A stretch of DNA of 64,000 bases from Theobroma cacao (taxonomy: Eukaryota; Streptophyta; Magnoliopsida; Malvales; Malvaceae), in NCBI RefSeq assembly GCF_000208745.1, contig NC_030855.1, positions 24,207,759 through 24,271,758 on the forward strand. The letters are read 5' to 3'. The notes under the pieces were generated by a model. The model saw nothing but the letters and a program-made list of their open reading frames with translations. It ran no database searches and was not told where the DNA came from. This document shows positions 50,844 through 63,700 of this stretch, piece after piece; positions within the stretch are counted from its first letter, which is position 1; every line of letters begins with the position of its first letter. The position numbers were made by a program, and so were the translations under genes.

Positions 50844-53472
50844 ATGGCTGGTAACCGAGATAGGAACCCTTTTGATGAGGAAGAAGCAGTCAACCCCTTT
50901 TCTGTAAGTTTCGTTTCTCTCGACTATATGTATATATGTATGCATGGAAAAGTAGGATTATGCTTCTTTACATGCAACAAGCTTGCTGGCTGACTTATAT
51001 TTGCACGTAATTCAAGCATGCATCAACCAATTATCTATTCGTGCATAATCTACTTGGGACTTTTGAATCCCAACAACTCTTTGATCACGGAAAATGGAGT
51101 TGGAATTAAGAAAATTTTGATTTTCAACAATAAATTGATCTTTGGTTCGTTTTCTTTAAAGAGCATTGGTGGTTTTGGTGATTATATATGTTGTAAGCTT
51201 GTAATCTTTTGTTTGGTTTTTTGGGTTTTCCATGCAACGATTTGCTTGGATAATTGGTGAACTTCCAGAATCCTACACATTATTCACACTCAACGCTTCC
51301 AGCTCTTTCTCCTGAACCTGCCAGCTACAATTATGATCGTAATCCAGCCCTTGACATTACTCTTGATAAAGCAACGGTAAATTAGGACCCAAGTTTCTGG
51401 TTTTTGGGGAACTGAGTTTGTTATATGCTTACTATTTATATAATGCCTTTAAACTGAACATTCAGTTTTCTCTGATCATACCCTGTTTAAAATGTAGAAT
51501 TTAAAGCAGAAAGAGAGAGAACTCCAGGCCAAGGAAGCTGAAATCAGGGGGAGGGAGGAGGTAATACCTTTGCAGATGCGTTAAAAACTTTGAATGAATG
51601 TAGATTCTAAACTATCATAGACTAATGATTTTTGGAGCATGCTAAAACTTTGATTTATCATGTGGAACATATATACAAGTAGCAAGATACAGATTTTATG
51701 CAATGGCCTTAAGCACTAGGTGAATCATTCATTGCCCTTGTCGAAAATTCTAACTCATCAGCTTCATTTGAGGGCATGCAGGTAGTTAAAAGGAAAGAAG
51801 AAGCTCTAGCACGAGGTAACCTGCATTTGCCATTTTATTTTTTTTTAGTCTTGCAGGTCTTTCCTTCTGGGTATTTGAGCTTCTTCGAGTTAAGTGAATA
51901 ATTAGTCTATTATCCTAAAAACAGCCCTAGCTGTTAGTGTTGGCACTGATGATTGACTGTCAGAAAGGGAATTAAGCAAAACACATAGAGTTTAACTTCT
52001 TTTTGTTTTGCAGCTGGAGTTTTCCTAGATGTGAAAAATTGGCCACCATTTTTCCCAATCATTCACCATGATATTGCAAATGAGATACCAAATTATCTAC
52101 ATCGAATGCAATATGTAGCTTTCTCGTCATTGTTAGGTAAGCGTCTTCTCAAATGCACAGCTCAAATTTGATTAGCACTAGGATGCCTAGGATGCAAACA
52201 GGATAGAATGATGAATGGTAATTTTATGCAGGATTGGTGCTGTGCCTTTTCTGGAATGTCATAGCTGTTTCCACAGCAAGCATCAAAGGGAAAGGTTGGA
52301 TTAGAAAGCTTCTTGTTTTTCCATTATAATCTGTTGTTTAGATTCTGTGTGTTTAATCCTAGAACATTTTCATTCAGGCATATATATCTGGTTCCTCGCC
52401 GTCATCTATTTCATGCTAGGGGTACCAGGAGCCTATATATTGTGGTATCGTCCACTTTATCGCGCTTGCAGGTACTAAAACCTGGTTGATCATTTTCGTT
52501 TGAAATTTGAGTGATGTTCTTCATTCTGTAGACCTTATCACTTTATGATCATCTTGCAGGAAAGACAGTGCGTTTAAATTCGGATGGTTTTTCATATTTT
52601 ATATGGTAATGTACTTTATGTATCTGGTGATCCTTTTTTCCCCCCAAGAGTTGGTAGCTTCCTAGCTATTTCATACCATTTTTTCTGCTTGCAGATACAT
52701 ATCTGCTTCTGCATCTATGCTGCGGTTGCTCCTCCTATAATATATCAGGGGTTATCAATGCCGTAAGTTCCTTAAAATTTCCAGCCTTCCTCAAATTGAT
52801 AGAACTTGCCAGGCCCTTTTGTCTTTATTTGTAACATCATCAATGGTCTCAAGTACCGGAGTTGATGGTGTGAACCAAAAAGGATTAATTATTTCTTTTT
52901 CCTCTTTACTGTTGCAATAAACTCGAGCTCAAGTTTCTGGGTTGAAAGGTTGATTCTTGATTATGACTTAATGTTCTGCTGCTGCTGCAGGGGAATCCTG
53001 AGTGCAATGTATCTTATGAACAAGGAAGATGCTCTTGTTGGGGTAAAGACACCCTGAGCCTCAACATTCTCAACTCGTTTAAAATCTTTTGTTTCATCAT
53101 TTCTTCTCTTCAAGTCTTGATTGACAGCAGAACTTAATAGAACATGGTTTGTAATGCTGCAGCCTTGACCAGATCGATTTCTACTTTGCTTTGTGCAGAT
53201 CTTCTACTTCATTGGGTTTGGATTATTCTGTGGTGAGACACTGTTAAGCATCTGGGTCCTTCAGGTCTGATATCAACACTCAAATTCACCTACTCCTGCT
53301 GCATTGATTATTCGATTTACCATGGATCTCTAACATCATTATTGATTAATTTTACATTTTTTTTGCCCCCATTTTCTTACAGAGAGTATACAGGTACTTC
53401 CGTGGCACTGGTAAGGCTGCAGAGGCAAAACATTGTGCCGCAAGAGGAACAGCAATGGCAGCAATGGGCTAA
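50844..53472 (+). CDS. secretory carrier-associated membrane protein, tandem copy B, 288 aa
   Basis: Twelve exons: 50844-50903, 51269-51376, 51498-51560, 51782-51815, 52014-52136, 52232-52294, 52378-52471, 52560-52605, 52695-52762, 52991-53042, 53199-53264, 53383-53472. Exon sizes equal those of copy A except exon 3 (one extra Gly codon) and exon 12 (90 versus 63 nt). It keeps both N-terminal NPF motifs (RNPFDEEE and VNPFS), the coiled coil, the [13 protein letters not shown] amphipathic segment, four membrane spans and the E-peptide core [10 protein letters not shown]. The tail continues to [10 protein letters not shown] as in other plant SCAMPs. It therefore looks like the better-preserved member of the pair. 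Predicted role: membrane traffic between Golgi, trans-Golgi network and plasma membrane. Confidence 0.93.
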
Positions 53473-53772
53473 GCAGAACCAAGTAAGGTAGCAACCTCAT
53501 GCATGGATATTTCCTTAGCCAACCTCATGCATGGCTTTTGTAAACAAAGCTTCTTTTGTAAATCGCCATGACCTGACAGCATTCGTATTTTGCTGCAAAA
53601 ACTCGCACTATGAAAACTTTGATCCATTCTCTATCCCAATGTTCAAGTTATTGTTCGTAAAGAATAATGTCCAAGAAACATAAAGAATCGTTTTTATTCA
53701 GACAAGACAGTGTTTCAGTTGAGATTAGTTTAGTTAAATACTACAAATATTCCCTTTCAGTTCTATATTTCT

Positions 53773-54707
53773 GTACTTCTTCAAGTCTGCATGCATGACG
53801 TCACATTCATAAAACTAAAAATAAAAACAAATTAAATATTCTTATTATTATTTTGTCTTTTTTTTTTTTCATGAAAAAGAGATATCGACGGAGGAAATAT
53901 TGATGCAAAACGAAAGGGACGTTATTCTAGAACAACGAACGGAAGACGCACCAAACGTTACGTTTCGACGATGCTGTTTCCATTCTTTCTTCGTGTAGCC
54001 AAGTCAACTATTTTTATTTTTAAATGTCCTTTTTTAATTTAATTAATTAATTCCTTTTGATTTTTCCAATATCTTGAACCCAAAACTCTTCTCCATCTTC
54101 GACATTTTAGTATTCAAAACACATTTCCTTTCACCATCATTAATAATTAACGGCCGCATTTTAATTCTAAATTACAATTAAAATTCGATAAATATAATTC
54201 AGACAAAAAAACTTACCGACAAATAAAGACGAATTTTCCCTCAACATGATCTCTTATCAATTATTAATTAATTAATGATAATTTAAAATCCGTAAATCAT
54301 CGTACCGGTTTTAAAATTTCAATCCAAACAAGGCATAGGAATAATCGGTCGGCTGCGGTTCAAAAATTCAAAAAATCAATTTAATAAATAAATAATTATC
54401 CAAAGAAAAGACAAAAAAAGAAGGGAAAAGTAGTCATAGCAGTAACGTAAGAAGGGGAAGATTATTCTATTTTTTTCCCGCTGTTTCCTGTTAATTTCTT
54501 TTTCGGCCAACTTCAGCAAATTAGTACAAGCTGGCTGACCGAAAAGTCCAACTCCTCTTTCTATTTCTATCTCTATCTCTTTTCACACAGCGAAAGCAAG
54601 TTTCTCTCTCTAGAAGAATTCGCCTTCGCTTTGTAAGAACGGAAAAAAAACATTTTTTTCTTTCAAATTCTTAGCTTGAGCAATTCAATTTGCTTCTTCA
54701 ACAAGCT

Positions 54708-54739
<32 letters not shown>

Positions 54740-54829
54740 GTTTAGATCTTCGTTATATTAATCATATATCCTATTTCCGGTTTGTTTTCTTAAGGTTTTT
54801 CAGAGGAAAAAGAAGAAAACCCTACGCTG
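53773..54829. other. SCAMP C upstream region
   Basis: AT-rich intergenic DNA with no coding exon. A (TC)n stretch at about 54708-54736 lies about 95 bases before the SCAMP C start and probably falls in its 5' untranslated region. Confidence 0.5.
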
Positions 54830-57800
54830 ATGGCTGGTCGTTACGATAAAAATCCTTTCGATGAAGAAGAAGAAGAAGTTAATCCTTTCGCGGTTGGTTT
54901 CTCTTTCTCTTTTCTCTCTTTTTTCATTTTATGGCTTTAACGATGTTTTGGTGGAGTTGAAGTTTTGAAGTTCAATTATGGTGTCTCTGTCGCGGTATAC
55001 TTGAAGAATTTTGAAATTCTCTACGGCTTTGGTGAAAGTTTTAGGAACGGAGTATCCGTTGACTTGTGATCGCTTCGAGATTTTAATTTGATCTGGAATT
55101 TCGATTTAATTCGGTTTTGGAAAGTGTTTTACTTGGTTTTTGTAGCTGATGTGATGGCTTAAGTGACTTAGGTGTTTTCTTGTTAATGAAGATGCATTAA
55201 ATACAGTACAAAATTTATTCAAGCTTGTTCAATTACTGAATCCATCATCAATTTGTTTAACCAATAAGCAGTTTCCTAGTGCCAAGACATTATGCTTTTC
55301 TGCTATTGTTATTAATTTTGAGAAAGTGATTTGGATAATGTTTTCAGCATGTTTTTTTCAATCATATATCTATGATATTCGGAGAGAAATGATATCTTTT
55401 CTTAAGTATTAACTCTTTCGTTAACCTATATTTTTCAAAATGTGCAATTCCTGCTATGGTGATTAGGCAGAAGGGGAAATTCATATTTGCACTTAGATGA
55501 ACCTTAGTCCATGAAATGCAGAATGTGACACGTTATCAGGCTTTATTACTTGATTTATCTGTCCATAAGTTGGTCTATGGAAGCTGTACAACTTCTCTTC
55601 TAATATGATCTTTTTTTTAATTAATTTCTACCAGGATCCAGCAGTGAGAGGAAAGACATCTGGGCAGTCTAAATTTGGTGGGGGTCTATTTTCAACGGTA
55701 AGCTAAATTATTGTTTCTAAAATTTCAAGGGAACAGTTTAAGAAGATTTTTCTGATTAGATAATAGGTGAAAGGTGTGGAATTTAGCATGTGGATTTGGT
55801 TGTTTCTCATCCTCTGGATGTCTCTGGAGATTGCCTCTTATTTGGTTATCAACTCTGTTTTGGAGAGCTAGGTTTTGAGTTTATCTTTTAGACATGGATG
55901 CTAAGTAGTCACCAATGCAATCTAAAACCATAGCTTTAGGTGATTTTGTGCTAAACTACCACTTTTCAATCCCTTGGGCATGCTGAATTTCCATATTTTT
56001 TTACTAGCTTGCTAGAATTTGATAACTAAAATAGGTAGTGATTAACCTAGGGCCTGAGTTCTCTTTGTAATGCTGATAGTTTTGGGAGTTAGCTTGCACT
56101 TGCTTAATGCTTATAATGATTTAATTCAGAAAAAAATAGGTTGCTTGCTATATATGTTGTGATATGGTCATGTACGGAAAAAATTTCTTATATTACTTGC
56201 TTCTTGAATGCATATTGTCAATTAATTTTCAGAATAATCCAACCGCTCCACCTGCATCAAACTCTAGACTTTCACCACTACCTCCTGAACCTGCTGGTTT
56301 CAATTATGATCGCGAGGCAACAATTGACATTCCTCTTGATACATCTTCAGGAGGATCACACTATCAGGTTGGTGAAGACCTGTCTTTAAATTCCATTTGC
56401 ATAATTTGGTTAAGTGTTGAATCTCATTTTTCTGGTTTTACTGTTCAAATCTAGGATTTGAAGAGGAAGGAGAAGGAACTCCAGGCTAAGGAGGCTGAAT
56501 TGAGAAGGCGGGAGCAGGTATGTTGTGGATGAAATTGTATGATTTTGAATTCATTTTTATTCTACAGGATTATAGACTTGATTTTGTTCTCTCAATTTGC
56601 TCCCCAAGATGTGCTATCACAATTTTAAAATCTGATGTAACAAAAGCCAAATATATCTCAATAGATCTTGTCCTAAAAATAACTATTAAGACACTATTAG
56701 GTTTGTAGTGGGGTATGTGTTATGTTTTATCTCTGTCTATTTAGCATACTAAGTTATTTGGATGGTTTTAAGATGCAAGTTTGCATTCATGCATGTTTGT
56801 TTCATAAATAAATAGCAAGAACTTTATTTTGTTTACTGCCCTTTGACACCTCATAAATCATTGCATCCCTACAATTTTCACTGATCAGGTTATTCCATGC
56901 AGGAAGTGAAACGGAAAGAAGAGGCAGCGGCAAGAGGTACCTTTCATTTTTCGTTTTATAATTTGACTAGTCACACTGTTCTATAACTTCTAGTTGTTTG
57001 AGTCTCTCCAGGGCTAATGAATTGGTTGGTTTGATTTTAGTTTGAGATCTGGATGTTCAGTTTGTAGTCAATGGCATCTAATCCTCGCCTTTAATTAATA
57101 GTAAAAGAAAGAAGTGACTGTCTTTGATAAGCATTTGCTGAGTCTGGGTCTGCTGTCTCTGTATTTTTGCTCATAGATTCAATATTTGTTCTAGATCACA
57201 TTCTTTTGCCAAATAATTTGACCTGGTTCTATTTTCTTTTATGGTCAATAACTCTTACATTCTGCCATGAACTAGAGTTTGACTTCTCTGTTTTGCAGCT
57301 GGAATTGTTCTGGAAGAGAAAAATTGGCCGCCATTTTTTCCCATCATTCATCATGATATTGCAAATGAAATACCAATTCATCTACAAAGATTGCAGTATG
57401 TTGCATTTTCGACATTTTTAGGTAAGTCTTTTTTGAACACTAATTGCTACTTTTTTTTTTCTTTTGTTCTATGCATAGTGCATCTAAGCATTGCTCAATG
57501 TGTGTTATTGAAAATTTGTGCCATATTGATATGAAGTTGTATTCATTGATAGATTCCAATGGATGATTATTTGTACTATGCTTTTACTTTGTTAACTATT
57601 TAGTTGCAAAAGGCTTTCGTATAAGCCAACGGATGACTGACAGTTGGGTGATGTGTTGTGATTCGATGCAGGATTGTGTCTGTGCCTTCTATGGAACATC
57701 ATAGCTGTTACTACAGCATGGATCAAAGGGGAAGGTTAGTTTAGAAATGTATTTCCATATTTCTTGTTTTTGCTTTTGAATATAAATATTATCTTGTTTT

Positions 57801-59236
57801 ACCTTATTTATTATTGTTTAGGTGTGAGGATCTGGTTCTTGGCTGTTATCTACTTCATAGCAGGGGTCCCAGGAGCCTATGTATTGTGGTATCGCCCACT
57901 GTATCGTGCTTTTAGGTACTTAATATACTCCAATCATTTTCTATTATCGCTATTCATTTTTGCCCACTGTATTGTGCTTGTAGGTACTTAATATACTCCA
58001 ATCTTTTTCTATTATCGCTATTCATTTTTGCCCTTTTTTCTTTTAAATGTTGGATTGGCTTCAATGCCAACTTCTGTTGCTTGCTTCTTAATCTGGCTGT
58101 TCATGTTCCTTGCACTTGGTAATAAGCCCTTATATGAATTTGAATTATTTTCTTACCTTATGACTATTATGCAGGAAGGAAAGTGCTTTGAGGTTTGGAT
58201 GGTTCTTCCTTTTTTATTTGGTAATATCTCATGTTTCTCCTGATGGATATGTTTCTTTTCTAGGAGTTGGTAGATACTGATTCTTTTATTCCTCTTTTTT
58301 CCTGTTTGTAGCTTCACATCGGCTTTTGCATCTTTGCTGCGGTGGCTCCCCCTATAGTTTTTAGAGGGAAATCACTCACGTATGTTCGTAAACTATTTTT
58401 AACTTATCTTTGGCAATCTTTATTGAAGTTGGACAAAAGTGACTTGCATCTATCTGTCTTTATTTGCAAGTACATCAGTGCATTAGGGTAGACATGATGC
58501 ACTGAGGACATAGTATCCTACAAAAAAGTCCATTGTCCATATTTGCAAATCTTCTACTTCAAATATGAGATACTGATCAACTATTATCTCAGTGGCATGC
58601 CAATATACTACAAGTATTGGAGATGCAAAATTGGTATTGTACTGCAATTTTTTGACCCTATATCTTACTAATGCTGTTTTGTCCCATACAGCGGGATCCT
58701 ACCTGCAGTAGATCTTATCGATGGACATGCTTTGGTTGGGGTAAGTATATGCTTAAACCTGAGCAAAAATTTTAATACCACAATTGGGTTTTGTCATTAA
58801 AACAGTTGAGCATTTGCTTAATCTGTAGCAGAAATTGATTACATGCTGTGTTAAGTGGGATAGCTGGGTACGGAAAGAATGTTGCTTGTACCATTGAAGG
58901 CTTGGCCATTGTGATTGCATTTTCTGTTAACCAAAAAGTTGAGAAAGATATTTTCTTGACCATTTTGATGAAATTTCTTTTTGTTTGTGTAGATCTTCTA
59001 CTTCGTTGGTTTTGCATTATTCTGCGTTGAATCAGTTGTAAGCATGTGGGTTATCCAGGTTTGTTCAGTGCCCAACGTAATTTGTTGCAAAACTGACATA
59101 CACATACTGTATGGGATTTCTAACATCCCGTTTGCTGTTTGCATTGCAGCAAGTATACATGTATTTCCGTGGCAGCGGTAAAGCCGCCGAGATGAAGCGT
59201 GAGGTTGCGAGAGGAGCTATGAGGGCTGCCATATAA
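54830..59236 (+). CDS. secretory carrier-associated membrane protein, paralogue C, 317 aa
   Basis: Thirteen exons: 54830-54892, 55635-55697, 56233-56367, 56455-56517, 56903-56936, 57299-57421, 57672-57734, 57822-57915, 58175-58220, 58312-58379, 58692-58740, 58993-59058, 59150-59236. It shares the exon sizes of A and B across the membrane core (34, 123, 63, 94, 46, 68, 66) but has an additional 63-bp exon 2 ([17 protein letters not shown]) and a longer exon 3. Motifs: two NPF motifs, the coiled coil [31 protein letters not shown], four spans, the E-peptide [10 protein letters not shown] and the tail [10 protein letters not shown]. This is the typical plant SCAMP form and is probably the ancestral neighbour from which the A/B lineage diverged. 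The splice donor of exon 8 lies within a 68-bp tandem duplication. Confidence 0.94.
57894..58029. repeat. 68-bp tandem duplication spanning a splice donor
   Basis: 57894-57961 and 57962-58029 are nearly identical and both contain the last 22 bases of exon 8 plus its GTACTTAATATACTCC donor region. Differences are few (ATCGTGCTTTTAG versus ATTGTGCTTGTAG; CAATCATT versus CAATCTTT). Use of the second donor would add 68 nt and shift the frame. Confidence 0.93.
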
Positions 59237-60143
59237 TGGCACAGGCTAGCAGCAACGGGGTATATGGTAAAACACTCGCGTGTGGATTCTACTTGTTTAT
59301 ATGCACTTTGCCAGGGAAGGAGCAGATACAGCTTGTTATCTCTGGATCCTGGCTTTTGTTGCACATATTCTCTGTAACTTTATTCTGAGTGCTACTTTCT
59401 GTAAAGTTTTTTTTTTTTTTTTTTACTCTGGAGTTTGAATTATCAGACACCTTGTGCAAGACTTAAAAACATGATTTTCATGTATGAATTGATTCTATAT
59501 AGAGAAAGAGTTTCATTTCTGGGTTAGTTGGCGGTGTTATGCCTAGCTAAGAAGCCTCAGGAATAGGACCATCGGTATCATATACATATAGAATTGACCT
59601 TTGGGGCCTACCAAATATGTAAGGAGGAAAGGACATGTCCTGGATCATTTTCCAGGGGACTTAGACAATGATGGAGGTGAACCTGGCAGGGCATTAGTAA
59701 ATTTCTAGCAAATTTCCATAGCAGATTGTTGAATTCTGACGAAGAATAGGATTTCGACCAAGGATAGCAAGCAAAGGCTATTGATCCTCAAGAAGCACTT
59801 TCCAGGAGGGAAAGAAATGTTAGGGGAGGAGTCATTGCCGGCTAAAGCAGAATTCAACTCACCAGAGCTATATCCTGCAAACTCGACATCTCTTTAAATG
59901 CTTGCAAACATGGAAAAAGAAGATGGTACTGCATTTCCTTCCCCGAAACTGCCAACTAAAGTCGATAAATTAAGTACAAATTTCACATTAAATTAAGAAG
60001 TAAGAAACTAATAAGCATACTCTCTCTCGTTTTCATTTATTTATATTAATCTGATAGTTGATCCCAGCAGTAAAATTGTAGAGATCGAGAGAAGAACAAA
60101 GAGGAAAACTCAAATCATAGAAGCTCTTACATCAAATACTCCG

Positions 60144-60174
<31 letters not shown>

Positions 60175-60272
60175 CTATATGATTTGATTAAAGCCGCATG
60201 GATCTCATCTATAATCATACATAGTTACGTAGCTACTGATTATAGCAAGTACTATATATTATATTACGCTCT
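59237..60272. other. intergenic; SCAMP C 3' flank and 3' side of the glycine-rich gene
   Basis: The first 200-250 bases are probably SCAMP C 3' untranslated sequence, including a T-run at about 59407-59424. An (AT)n microsatellite lies at about 60144-60172. No coding exon is seen. Confidence 0.5.
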
Positions 60273-60731
60273 TTAACAATAAGCGACGCATTTCTTCTTA
60301 CAATCCATGGTGCAGCCACCGCCACCGCCGCCGCTACCGTACCCTTTCCCTGATCGGCTAAAAGAGGTGAAGCACTTAGCAGGGCAGGTCAGCTTCTTGT
60401 TGTAACAAGGACCCCTTTCTTTGCAAACAACGGTAGGCCTAATGATACCGCCTTTTGAGTACCCTCCATTAGGACCTCCATACCCAGCTCCATAGCCACC
60501 ACCTATGATACCGTTTCCCCACCCTTTTCCAAACCCTGGGATGTCCCCAAAGCCAGGTCCTGGACCAAAGAACCCGCCAATCCCACCATTGTTTCCACCA
60601 CCTTTGTTGTTGCTGCCTTTGCTGTGCTTTTGATCAAATGATAAGGGTTCGAATGAGTCAAGCCTTGCTGCTGCACAGAGTGAAGCTGTGATTAGCAGAA
60701 CTGCAAGGATGAAGCTGATTTTGGGATTCAT
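60273..60731 (-). CDS. secreted glycine-rich protein with C-terminal eight-cysteine module, 152 aa
   Basis: A single-exon frame. Residues 1-21 form a signal peptide (ISFILAVLLITASLCA core, cleavage near AAARL). Residues about 40-95 are a Gly-rich region with GGGYGAGYGG-type units. The tail holds eight cysteines at 103, 109, 116, 120, 140, 144, 148 and 152 with spacing C-x5-C-x6-C-x3-C-x19-C-x3-C-x3-C-x3-C, the two halves separated by a second Gly run. Plants encode related secreted or cell-wall glycine-rich proteins with this tail; the molecular role is not established. The regular C-x3-C spacing suggests paired disulfides (inference). A TTAAATA element lies upstream on the minus strand near 60796-60803, a possible core promoter. 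Confidence 0.88.
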   Translation of the reverse strand: MNPKISFILAVLLITASLCAAARLDSFEPLSFDQKHSKGSNNKGGGNNGGIGGFFGPGPGFGDIPGFGKGWGNGIIGGGYGAGYGGPNGGYSKGGIIRPTVVCKERGPCYNKKLTCPAKCFTSFSRSGKGYGSGGGGGGCTMDCKKKCVAYC

Positions 60732-63700
60732 TTTTTATCTCTTTTTCTTTTGAAGATTGTGATGAGGAGAGATGAAAGTGTTGCAGTGCAGGAATATTTA
60801 AGTGGGTAAGTGGGGGTGAAAGGAAGTCATTTATGCAGAGAGAAAGAGAGAGCTAGTGTTGGTGACAGTTGAGGATAGAGGGTCCTCCATGAATGAGTAG
60901 GTTGGGCGCAATTATGACCCTGTCTTCGTTTAGTGATACCACCTTTTCTTCTCTACTTTAAAAATTTCTTTAAACCCCTCGATTACTATTGCAAACAAGA
61001 GATAAATTTCTTTCTTTGTCCAATGATTAGAGAATTTAAGCCTCATACACATCATGGGATGTATTATATTATGCTCAAATTTCAGGAAAAAGAATGAACA
61101 GGAGAAAGGGTAATAATTTCTTTCTTTAAGAAGGAAATTAGAATTATATTATAGTATATATACAGTACAAAGCTAAAATACTTAAAAACTACTCCACAGA
61201 TCTTTTACTTTGGATTCTGTGGTTATGTTTTCACTCATGGACTCAGATTGAAAAGTCCCAAACTTTGTTAGCATGCAAGAGATATCAGCCATGGCTTGAT
61301 TTTCTTCCTCTGTTAGACAATGAAAAATGATAAAAACAACTTGGGATAAAACTGTTTTGAAAACAGGATCTGGCCATGTGATTAGGCAACTCTGGGCAAA
61401 AATTGGCTGGGAACTTAAAATGTAGCATGATGCTGATGGATGGAGTGCGGGTTACCATTGCATAAAGGAGGGGCATTGACAATCAAGGCCTATGCCATCA
61501 GCAAGCAACAGTGGAAGAAATTGCTATCCACGTTTGCACATGGATTACTAACTGTAACTATACTTGAATTTGAATTATCCTTTTATCCTCCAGAAGTGAA
61601 GCATTCATGAATATCTATGAACAAATAAGGAAAATGTTTACGAAAATAATATTTTTAACAAATACTTGTACATGTATGTATAAGAATCTTCTGTTTCCAT
61701 TTGATGTTTATTTGGACCTTTTTTTTATATAATTTTGCATCATGTATCTAATTCTATATTATCGATCAAATCCTAATTTTAAACTCTAAGATATGAAAAA
61801 TTTAAAAAGCATGTGATGCAGAATTATAAAACGAGATAGACAACGAATAAAAGAAAAAAAATTCTATTAATATTCGTATATATAGCATTGATTATACTAA
61901 ATACTAATATGCAATAATTAAGAATGCTAGTTTAACAAAATTGATCAATAAGGGGGCATAATTATTCATTGTCTCGACTTAATAATCACCCAAAAAAGTT
62001 AAAATTTATTTTATTCAAATTTGGAAGGAGATTAATTAATTATATGGTACTGTCAAGTACCGAATACCCAACCCTTGCCACTCAGCAATAAAGGAAATTT
62101 ATGGGATTGTACTGGAGAAAGAAATCAAAATAAGCAAATTTATTGCCATGTCTCAAACATGGCTTAAATGCATTGAACTTCCAATCAACAATACTCATTA
62201 AAGATGATGGATACTTCTGGATCAAAATGCTTGCATGCATATCTGCAGACCGCACAACAAGAAAATATTGCCTCTACACTGATTCTATGAATTTTCTGCT
62301 TAGACTAGATGCAATGGGACTGGTTCGCATGATCCACCCTCTTACAGCATTTAGCTACCTGACTTAGCCTTTGTTATCTTTTGGTGCACCAGAGGTTTGG
62401 CATGGTTGCAGATTCTTACACCTGCTGGCTAGAAATGACATGATTTCTTATAACAGTCTGAAGATGGGGAAGGGTTCAGTAGTGGAGCTTGCAACTAGTT
62501 GCTGGACATGAATGGAGCAAGTTGCTAGGGATCATTGAATGCCAAAGTACAGCTATAGTCCCACAGATGGAACAGGAACCCGATAAGGGGAGGGGGCCGG
62601 CCATTGAATCCCAATTTGGCATTTGATCGATCACATCTATACAGATATGCCTTACTAAATATCCTTCAGTACATCCAATATTTCCCCACCTACTTATTTA
62701 TAGCTCTTGACTATTAGGACATCACCCCTTTGTACCAAGGAAGAACCATCCCATCTTAATTACTATAAATTTTTTTCTTAAGTCAAAATTGTCTGTCCCT
62801 GCAGTATCCATGGATTGCTCATTTGCAATCAATGGTACGTAACTTGGGTTATTGTTTTCAATGGTTTTACATAAACTCTTTGAATGCGCGGCTGCAACCA
62901 TAAGGCGGAATGGCCTCATTAATGTTCATTGAAATATCATCACCAGATCTGTCTATTTTTCAGAATTTTTGTGTCTACAACGTGTTAACACCAACACATG
63001 TTCAATCAAATTAGGTGAGGGGATTACTTTCCAACGGGTCTTGAATTTTGTATTACCTGACCATGTCTCTTTCACAATTCCCGGTTCCTTCAAGAGGAAC
63101 CATTGAATCATTGTATGCATCATCACAAGGAGCAGAAGTAATGGCACATGGATAGGCAACTGATGAATTATGTGTATAGATTATTTGAATCTGAATTGCA
63201 GCCATTAATCTTTACATGTTACACATGGGAATCCTTGCAAGTTTCACTTGTTTGTGACTGTTTTAGAAGAGCATTGGGTTGAATTAAGTTAAAAAGAAGT
63301 CAAAACCATTTTATGTTGGATGCTGCAATTTCCAGAGAAAATGACAGGCCTTGCCAACCAACTCAGAGCCACTAAGTTGTATACTCGATTCCACCGACTA
63401 ATTTATTTATTTTCAGTGTAATGGTGGAATGATTAAAGTCAATATATGGACACGTTGCATTGGAATGATTAAAGACGGTAAAGATGCAGCCATCTCTAAC
63501 AAATAGATAGTGATTATCCTTTTAAAGGAAGGTCAGAATTTTGGTGTCCCTTGAACTCTTTATTCAAAGTTTATTTTGTTGTATTCATTAAAAAGATACA
63601 GAAGGAAAGAACAAAAATGTTTGGGCTCAAAAAGTCATAGGTAGTCGATGCCTTGTCGGTGATACCGAGCTAGCTAGCTAGTAGCTGAGGGGGTAGGTTC

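Larger units (their letters stand above)
49243..53772 (+). repeat. tandem segmental duplication, unit 2 (about 4.5 kb)
   Basis: Direct copy of unit 1. It holds a dead DUF707 terminal exon, a promoter with the same TATA context and SCAMP B. It ends after the same AATATTCCCTTTCAGTTCTA stretch that closes unit 1, at about 53770, beyond which similarity stops. Confidence 0.92.

Noticed and set aside
62143..62367. 74-residue plus-strand open frame
   Set aside because: No family signature, no splice context and no neighbouring exon; treated as chance.
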